A DNA stretch of 64,000 nt, taken from Fibrisoma montanum (GTDB taxonomy: Bacteria; Bacteroidota; Bacteroidia; Cytophagales; Spirosomataceae). The position numbers and the translations under genes were made by a program. Below the pieces are notes generated by a model. That model saw only the letters and a program-made list of their open reading frames with translations. It had not been told where the DNA came from and made no database searches. The stretch is from positions 620,001-684,000 of the forward strand of contig NZ_QXED01000004.1 of NCBI RefSeq assembly GCF_003583365.1. The letters are read 5' to 3'. Shown here piece after piece: positions 59,677 through 64,000 of this stretch. Position 1 is the stretch's first letter. Each line of letters begins with the position of its first letter.

Positions 59677-60804
59677 TTATTGGGGGAACTGACTCTTATC
59701 CAGACCCGGAATGATGCGAAGGGCGTTTTTGTAATAAACTTTCTTCAGTACGTCGTCGGGCAGGGCCAGGCCGTACATCCGCCAGAACGCGTGGTATTTT
59801 TTGTGATAGGGAAAATACTCGTCGTCGGTTTCCAGCACCCGGAAATACGTCGAATACTCGGAAGGCACCCAGCTATCCTTGCCAAACAGAATCCGGTCCT
59901 GGTTCTTCACGAAGAAATTGTGGGCAGCCCGCGGCTGACGGCCCAGTTCGGCAATGACCGCCCCAATCTCGACCACCATATTCGGGAAAGCCTTCATCAG
60001 GCTGTCGAGTTTGTTGAGGTTGTTGGGATACCAGCCCATGTGGGCGTTGATGAACGTGGTTTTAGTGTGTTTGCGGAACACATTGTGCTGCTCGGCGATC
60101 AGTTGCTCCCAGGCAACCGGATTATTATCGCTTCGTTTGCGGCCCGGATGCAGTTTCAGTTCCAGCCAGCGCTCGTTGAAGCGGTCCATCGGGTCCCAGA
60201 ACGGCTTTGGATCGGCGGTATGAATCAGGACAGGAATGCCCAGTTCGCCACATTTCGCCCAGATCGGGTCCAGACGCGGATCGTCGACCCGAACGCGGTT
60301 GCCCTCGGTGTCTTTTACGTTAAATCCGAGACTTTTGTAAATCTTCAGACCTTTTGCACCTTTTTTAACGTCTTCTTCGAGCGTCCGGACGGCCTGCTCG
60401 GTCCAGCCTTTCTCGCCGACACCGGCAAAGTTGATGTTGGTGAACAGCGCGATTCGTTTCGGGTTCGTTTTCTGAATGTTAGCCAGCGCCCCATCGAAAA
60501 ACTTCGTGCTCTCACCGGTATTGCTGCTGAAGCCACGGCCGCTGAGGTTGACCATCAGGCCCATGTTCAGCGCATCCATCTGGGCGATGAGCTTGTTGAG
60601 GTCGGCCCGGTCCATCTCAAACTGGTGATTGTGCACGTCGATGAACGGATACTTGGACCGGGTCAGTTTGTGCTCGGCTACTGTCAGTGTCGATACGGGT
60701 TCGTATTCTTCGAAGTCGACGGGGCCTTCCGGGGTGGAGACCTTAGGTTGGGCGTAGGCCAGGCTTACGATAAGTAGTAAAGGCAGAATCAGGTTGTTAC
60801 GCAT
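59677..60804 (-). CDS. Exported amidohydrolase family protein
   Basis: A 375-residue protein with a signal peptide (MRNNLILPLLLIVSLAYAQ) and a metal-dependent TIM-barrel hydrolase domain of the amidohydrolase-2 type. FIDVHNHQFEMD provides the H-x-H metal site, IPVLIHTADPKPFWDP and FINAHMGWYP further His ligands, and ILFGKDSWVPSEY the last Asp. Decarboxylases, lactonases and hydrolases share this fold; the substrate is unknown. It starts 14 bases after ispF. Confidence 0.87.
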   Translation of the reverse strand: MRNNLILPLLLIVSLAYAQPKVSTPEGPVDFEEYEPVSTLTVAEHKLTRSKYPFIDVHNHQFEMDRADLNKLIAQMDALNMGLMVNLSGRGFSSNTGESTKFFDGALANIQKTNPKRIALFTNINFAGVGEKGWTEQAVRTLEEDVKKGAKGLKIYKSLGFNVKDTEGNRVRVDDPRLDPIWAKCGELGIPVLIHTADPKPFWDPMDRFNERWLELKLHPGRKRSDNNPVAWEQLIAEQHNVFRKHTKTTFINAHMGWYPNNLNKLDSLMKAFPNMVVEIGAVIAELGRQPRAAHNFFVKNQDRILFGKDSWVPSEYSTYFRVLETDDEYFPYHKKYHAFWRMYGLALPDDVLKKVYYKNALRIIPGLDKSQFPQ

Positions 60805-60818
60805 AGACAGTCTTGTAA

Positions 60819-61298
60819 TTAATCCTTAAAGATAAGCGCTACGCAGTGAGCCGCAATGCCTTCCTGCCGCCCAACAAATCCCATATGCTCGGACGTAGTC
60901 GCTTTAATGGAAATATCTTCTTCCGGAATCTGCATGACTTTTGCCAGACATTCCTTCATGGCCGGGATGTGGGGATTGAGCTTCGGCTCCTGTAGCACCA
61001 CCGTTACGTCGACATTGGAGACCTCGTAACCGGCACTACGTACCATTTTCAGTACCTCGGTCAGCAGCAGCTTACTATCAACGCCTTTCCAGCGCGGGTC
61101 TTTGTCGGAGAAATGGTAGCCGATGTTCCGCATGTTGGCCGCACCCAGCAGCGCGTCGCAGAGCACATGGCAGACAATATCGGCATCGGAGTGCCCAACG
61201 GGGCCGTGCGTATGCGGGATGAGAATGCCGCCGAGCCAGAACGGTCGGCCTTCGGCAAGCTGGTGAACGTCGTATCCTTGTCCTACGCGGATTTTCAT
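60819..61298 (-). CDS. ispF: 2-C-methyl-D-erythritol 2,4-cyclodiphosphate synthase
   Basis: A 159-residue enzyme of the MEP isoprenoid pathway that cyclises CDP-methylerythritol phosphate with release of CMP. Metal ligands are Asp10 and His12 (RVGQGYDVH) and His44 (GHSDADIVCHVLCDA). ATTSEHMGFVGRQEGIAAH is the conserved C-terminal segment. Full length. It starts four bases after the stop of a truncated nucleotidyltransferase fragment, which may now supply its leader and translation coupling. Confidence 0.97.
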   Translation of the reverse strand: MKIRVGQGYDVHQLAEGRPFWLGGILIPHTHGPVGHSDADIVCHVLCDALLGAANMRNIGYHFSDKDPRWKGVDSKLLLTEVLKMVRSAGYEVSNVDVTVVLQEPKLNPHIPAMKECLAKVMQIPEEDISIKATTSEHMGFVGRQEGIAAHCVALIFKD

Positions 61299-61302
61299 GA
61301 TT

Positions 61303-61458
61303 TTAAATAAGATAGCTCTTACCCCGGGCGTAGGAGCCGTACAAAATTACCTGGTCAAGCCGGTCACCGTAGAGGTCGGTAAGCGCCTGCTTCACCTCCT
61401 GCGACAGCGTCTGCAATTGTTCGGGGGTTAAGGCTTTGGGTTTGTACGTGGCTTCCAT
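61303..61458 (-). pseudogene. Truncated copy of the MNT nucleotidyltransferase gene
   Basis: An ORF of 51 codons whose first 46 residues are the same as the start of the intact MNT protein encoded at 62242-61889, through GSYARG. It then diverges to five unrelated residues and a stop just before the ispF start. It lacks the D-x-D metal site and cannot be active. It belongs to a 142-base duplication. Confidence 0.85.
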
Positions 61459-61463
61459 CTGTT
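61322..61463 (-). repeat. 142-bp direct repeat, copy A
   Basis: Same as 62106-62247 except for three bases (about 98% identity). It contains the start and first 46 codons of the MNT gene. Copies are 784 bases apart and flank the HEPN gene and most of the intact MNT gene. Confidence 0.95.
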
Positions 61464-61490
61464 CGGTGCGGCTGGTTTCTTTGCAAGTAA

Positions 61491-61892
61491 TTACTTAATG
61501 GACTTGTAAAAGCCGTTGTCACGGAGATAGGCTTCGACCTGGAGGAGGAATTCAGCGGCTGTTTCAATTGCCTTATTAACTGCATCAAAATCGAATAGCT
61601 CCTCTGGGTCATACTCAGCGTCCTGTCGTAAAACGAATAGAGAGTTCAACTCTTTTGCATCAGCAGCTACAAACGGACCATCTTTTACAAAATGTTGGCT
61701 AAACAGACTTCGAGCAGCCGAATGTGATTTTATAGCCATTGATTTTGAAGCAAGAAGTGCCCTCACCGCATCAAAGTAGGCATAATAAGCTCGTCCGACG
61801 GCATTTCTGTAACTTCCTTTCTCGAGAAGCATGCGAGCATCCGACAAACAGTCCCCTGCCATTGACATGTAATTAGCTACGTTTTTATTCAT
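61491..61892 (-). CDS. HEPN domain protein (MNT partner, toxin-like)
   Basis: A 133-residue all-helical HEPN protein: AGDCLSDARMLLEKGSYRNA, VGRAYYAYFDAVRALLASK, and the motif LRQDAEYD with Arg89 and Tyr94. The R-x4-6-H ribonuclease signature of many HepT toxins is not complete (Tyr rather than His), so RNase activity is uncertain. Its ATG overlaps the TGA of the upstream MNT gene by 4 bases. MNT/HEPN pairs act as toxin-antitoxin systems in which MNT modifies HEPN by nucleotidylation. Confidence 0.87.
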   Translation of the reverse strand: MNKNVANYMSMAGDCLSDARMLLEKGSYRNAVGRAYYAYFDAVRALLASKSMAIKSHSAARSLFSQHFVKDGPFVAADAKELNSLFVLRQDAEYDPEELFDFDAVNKAIETAAEFLLQVEAYLRDNGFYKSIK

Positions 61893-62242
61893 AGCCGTTT
61901 GCCTTCCTGACGGACGTTCTGATACAGAAACAACTCTGAGTCAAGGTATTTAGTAAGTGACGTTGGTTTTGTGGAGACAAAAACGTCATACTTGAGCGAA
62001 AGGTCACCTATTTTATCGCCCATGTACCAGATTTCACTACCCGCCTTAACTTCCTCATCGTTCAAAACGACCAGATAATCCACATCCGATTCGGCATGAT
62101 AGTCGCCCCGGGCGTATGAGCCGTACAAAATTACCTGGTCAAGCCGGTCACCGTAGAGATCGGTAAGCGCCTGCTTCACCTCCTGCGACAGCGTCTGCAA
62201 TTGTTCGGGGGTTAAGGCTTTTGGTTTGTACGTGGCTTCCAT
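61889..62242 (-). CDS. MNT-type minimal nucleotidyltransferase (antitoxin-like)
   Basis: A 117-residue protein of the minimal nucleotidyltransferase family. The catalytic pattern G-S-x10-D-x-D is complete: Gly41-Ser42 and Asp53-x-Asp55 in YGSYARGDYHAESDVDYLV. A helical start and a C-terminal strand-helix region follow. In known MntA-HepT pairs such proteins add AMP units to a HEPN Tyr and neutralise it. The first 46 codons are duplicated downstream next to ispF. It lies 193 bases past the M16 peptidase stop. Confidence 0.9.
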   Translation of the reverse strand: MEATYKPKALTPEQLQTLSQEVKQALTDLYGDRLDQVILYGSYARGDYHAESDVDYLVVLNDEEVKAGSEIWYMGDKIGDLSLKYDVFVSTKPTSLTKYLDSELFLYQNVRQEGKRL

Positions 62243-62247
62243 CTGTT
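62106..62247 (-). repeat. 142-bp direct repeat, copy B
   Basis: The copy inside the intact MNT gene; see copy A at 61322-61463. Confidence 0.95.
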
Positions 62248-62283
62248 ATCGGATTATGGTTGATTCCGCTTTACTAACGTATT

Positions 62284-62389
62284 GGCCGCGTAGGCCGGGC
62301 CACGTAGGCCGGGTTTCCCGTGCAGACCTGCGGTCAGACCGACAATCCGGCCTACGCGGCCCGGCCTACGCGGCCCGGCCTACGCGGCC
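62284..62389. repeat. Large inverted repeat overlapping the tandem array
   Basis: A 30-base left arm (62284-62313) pairs with 62360-62389 with one mismatch. The loop region carries GTCAGACC at 62333-62340, the same octamer that forms the stems of the mutA palindromic element. Confidence 0.8.
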
Positions 62390-62448
62390 CGACCTACGCG
62401 GCCCGACCTACGCGGCCCGACCTACGCGGCCCGACCTACGCGGCCCGA
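62351..62448. repeat. Seven-copy 14-bp tandem repeat at the end of the M16 gene
   Basis: Seven units of 14 bases, read on the plus strand as CCTACGCGGCCCGG (first two) or CCTACGCGGCCCGA (last five). The rightmost unit contains the stop region of the M16 peptidase gene (Arg-Ala-Ala-stop), so the array looks like an outward amplification of that gene end. Confidence 0.95.
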
Positions 62449-63671
62449 TAGTACAGTGTGGAGCAGTTGTCTTTGCGAAGAACCTGCTGCGCCATACGCT
62501 GCACATCGGCCGGCGTGACGGACTGAATCCGGTCGGCTTCTTGGTTAACCAGTTCGGGATCACCGGCGTTGGCGGCAAAGGCCAGGTTCATGGCGCGGTT
62601 CAGCAGCTCAACTTCCGAGAAGGCCAGTGTGGCTTCGGCCTGGTTCTTTACTTTGGCGAGTTCATCGTCGGCGACCGGGTTATCAATCAGGTCCTGTACA
62701 ACGGCTTCGACAGCAGCATCGGCCTCCTCCAGCGTGACGCCTTCGTTCAGTGTTCCCTGAATAACCAGCAGGCCCGGATCAGCCGAGGAGGTGATATAAG
62801 CCGATATGTTGTTGAACAGGGGATTCTGACGCAACAACTGCTGATACAGCCGCGACGATTTACTACGTCCCAGCATATCGCTCAGCAGATCCGTCGCCTG
62901 AAAATCCGGGTCGAAACGGCCAGGCATGTGGTATGCTTTATACAGGGCGTTAAGCGGTACGTTGGCACTGGTTTCGAGCTTGCGGGCTTCGGTTTGAACC
63001 GGCTCCTGCGGCAATTGACGAACGTACGGCTCGCCCGACGGGATAGGCGCAAACCACTTCTGACAGAGTTGTTTTACCTGCTCGACGGTTACGTTGCCGG
63101 CTACGACCAACACCGCATTATTCGGCAGGTAGTATTTGAAGAAGAACGACTTGACGTCGTCCAGCGTCGCGTTTTCAATATGGCTGATGTCCTTGCCGAT
63201 GGTCGCCCAGCGGTATGGGTGCTCTTGGTAGGCCAGCGGGCGCATCTTAAGCCACACATCGCCGTAAGGCTGGTTCAGGTACCGCTGCTTGAACTCTTCG
63301 ATCACTACTTTCTGCTGCACATCCAGCACCTGCGGATCAAACGACAGGCTCAGCATCCGGTCTGATTCGAGCCAGAACGCCGTTTCGAGGTTAGCCGAGG
63401 GCAGCGTGATGTAGTAGTTCGTAATGTCGGGGCTGGTGAAGGCGTTGTTTTCGCCACCTACCTTCTGGAGGGGCTCGTCGTAGCTCGGAATGTGCCTGGA
63501 GCCACCAAACATCAGGTGTTCAAACAAATGCGCAAAACCCGTCCGGTTCGGGTCTTCGTCGCGGGAGCCGACGTTGTACAGAATATTAACCGCGGCAATC
63601 GGGGTCGATTCGTCTTCGTGGACGTATACCCGTAATCCGTTATCTAAAACAAAATGCTCGTAATGAATCAT
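62436..63671 (-). CDS. M16 family zinc metallopeptidase
   Basis: A 411-residue peptidase with inverted zinc motif HLFEH (His48, Glu51, His52) in GFAHLFEHLMFGG and a distal Glu in the VVIEEFKQR segment, near residue 129. The second half (VVAGNVTVEQVKQL onwards) is the inactive M16_C domain; together they form the clam-shell typical of processing-peptidase-like proteins. No signal peptide, so cytoplasmic or exported by other means. The last codons lie in a 14-bp tandem array. A good promoter lies 48 bases upstream. Confidence 0.93.
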   Translation of the reverse strand: MIHYEHFVLDNGLRVYVHEDESTPIAAVNILYNVGSRDEDPNRTGFAHLFEHLMFGGSRHIPSYDEPLQKVGGENNAFTSPDITNYYITLPSANLETAFWLESDRMLSLSFDPQVLDVQQKVVIEEFKQRYLNQPYGDVWLKMRPLAYQEHPYRWATIGKDISHIENATLDDVKSFFFKYYLPNNAVLVVAGNVTVEQVKQLCQKWFAPIPSGEPYVRQLPQEPVQTEARKLETSANVPLNALYKAYHMPGRFDPDFQATDLLSDMLGRSKSSRLYQQLLRQNPLFNNISAYITSSADPGLLVIQGTLNEGVTLEEADAAVEAVVQDLIDNPVADDELAKVKNQAEATLAFSEVELLNRAMNLAFAANAGDPELVNQEADRIQSVTPADVQRMAQQVLRKDNCSTLYYRAA

Positions 63672-63718
63672 GACTAAACTTTTTGCGAGAAAGCCTCGTT
63701 AAGAAACTCGCAGTACAA

Positions 63719-63749
63719 CAAATGTACGGCCCCTGCCGTATAGAATCAA
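63719..63749 (-). promoter_or_regulatory. Promoter of the M16 peptidase gene
   Basis: On the minus strand: TTG (63749-63747), a 20-base spacer and TACATTTG (63726-63719), matching the Bacteroidota consensus. Confidence 0.65.
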
Positions 63750-63759
63750 ACGTCGTTAC

Positions 63760-64000
63760 ATGGCGCCCAAGCTCCGCATCCTGAACGCTTTTTTTTTCAT
63801 CGTTCTTACGTCTTTACCTACTTTGACGAACGGTCAGGTGCTGTCTGACCCCAGCCTCCAGCAGACCATTCAGCAGGTACTCGATAAGATCTATAACATG
63901 GAGTTTGACGAAGCTACTCCTTTGATTCGGCAACTTCGAACCCGGTATCCACAACACCCCGTCGGGCCAATTCTGCAGGCTACCCAGCTTGAACTTCAAT
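63760..64000 (+). CDS. Secreted protein, 5' part only (cut by window end)
   Basis: An ATG at 63760 opens a frame that stays open to the window end (80 codons). The first residues MAPKLRILNAFFFIVLTSLP form a signal peptide ending near TLTNGQ. The visible mature part is helical and TPR-like (QQTIQQVLDKIYNMEFDEAT, PLIRQLRTRYPQHPVGPIL). It is divergent from the M16 gene. The family cannot be decided from this fragment. Confidence 0.7.
   Translation, partial: MAPKLRILNAFFFIVLTSLPTLTNGQVLSDPSLQQTIQQVLDKIYNMEFDEATPLIRQLRTRYPQHPVGPILQATQLELQ

Noticed and set aside
58613-60777. Two long plus-strand open frames (59656-60777 and 58613-59692)
   Set aside because: They mirror the codon bias of the amidohydrolase and epimerase genes on the other strand, overlap each other and show no domain features.
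62351-62448. Possible CRISPR array
   Set aside because: The 14-base units follow each other without spacers, so this is a plain tandem repeat.
62226-63365. A 379-codon open frame on the plus strand across the M16 peptidase gene
   Set aside because: It is antisense to a gene with clear catalytic motifs, its start runs through the 14-bp tandem array, and its translation is Arg/Gly/Val-rich without any motif.
1-64000. tRNA, rRNA, insertion sequences or prophage genes
   Set aside because: Intergenic gaps were read for tRNA arms and conserved RNA blocks and coding frames for transposase, integrase or phage motifs; none was found by eye.

Overview
The window is chromosomal DNA of a GC-moderate (roughly 55%) member of the Bacteroidota, most likely a Spirosoma-like Cytophagales. 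This rests on SprA and GldF (gliding and type IX secretion), a type A T9SS C-terminal sorting domain, DUF4199, DUF5683-like, DUF1593 and DUF2278 proteins, and promoters of the Bacteroidota type (TTG, 17-23 bases, TAnnTTTG) upstream of several genes. No phage, transposase, rRNA or tRNA was found. Genes are closely packed, and many gene ends carry strong, often perfect, hairpin terminators.

Layout. 1-10.4 kb: a T9SS-exported repeat protein, a membrane SGNH hydrolase, a DJ-1/PfpI protein, an outer-membrane barrel, a LytS-type kinase without an adjacent regulator, and a secreted zinc metalloprotease. 10.5-16.1 kb: a porin, a TM2 protein, and a convergent four-gene operon (LolA-like protein, secreted YidD-domain protein, two related repeat/membrane-hairpin proteins). 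16.2-22.2 kb: housekeeping genes (mdh, YkvA family, tatA, gatA, LysM transglycosylase, ruvA). 22.2-39.0 kb: the sprA region. A Kunitz-type inhibitor lipoprotein and a nucleoside-hydrolase-like protein lie between ruvA and the 2541-residue SprA; then come a small gene pair between two copies of the sprA 3' end, an unknown gene, an aldo/keto reductase, gcvH, a dihydroorotase homologue without key ligands, two DUF4199 proteins, gldF and a VanZ-like gene. 39.0-47.5 kb: 6-phosphogluconate dehydrogenase, desaturase, endonuclease lipoprotein, TMTC-like membrane protein, alpha/beta hydrolase lipoprotein, DUF2278 protein and a Rossmann oxidoreductase. 47.7-53.1 kb: both methylmalonyl-CoA mutase subunits, separated by an oppositely oriented subtilase. 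53.3-58.5 kb: dnaA, acetyltransferases, DUF3108 protein and aminopeptidase-like protein. 58.5-64 kb: a leftward run (M16 peptidase, MNT/HEPN pair, ispF, amidohydrolase, dipeptide-epimerase-like enzyme, GNAT) and the start of a rightward secreted protein.

The most interesting points are: (1) a small low-GC gene pair inserted at the 3' end of sprA, bounded by a perfect 39-bp repeat of the last sprA codons, with the probable original sprA terminator left beyond the insert; (2) a bacterial Kunitz/BPTI domain with Lys at the P1 position on a probable surface lipoprotein; (3) an operon in which a YidD domain is secreted and coupled to a LolA-like protein and two repeat/TM-hairpin proteins; (4) a palindromic repeat element read in frame inside the methylmalonyl-CoA mutase small subunit; (5) a MNT/HEPN module with a 142-bp duplication of its own 5' end next to a 14-bp tandem array that begins inside the stop region of an M16 peptidase gene. 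Family names come from recognising motifs by eye; no database search was run.
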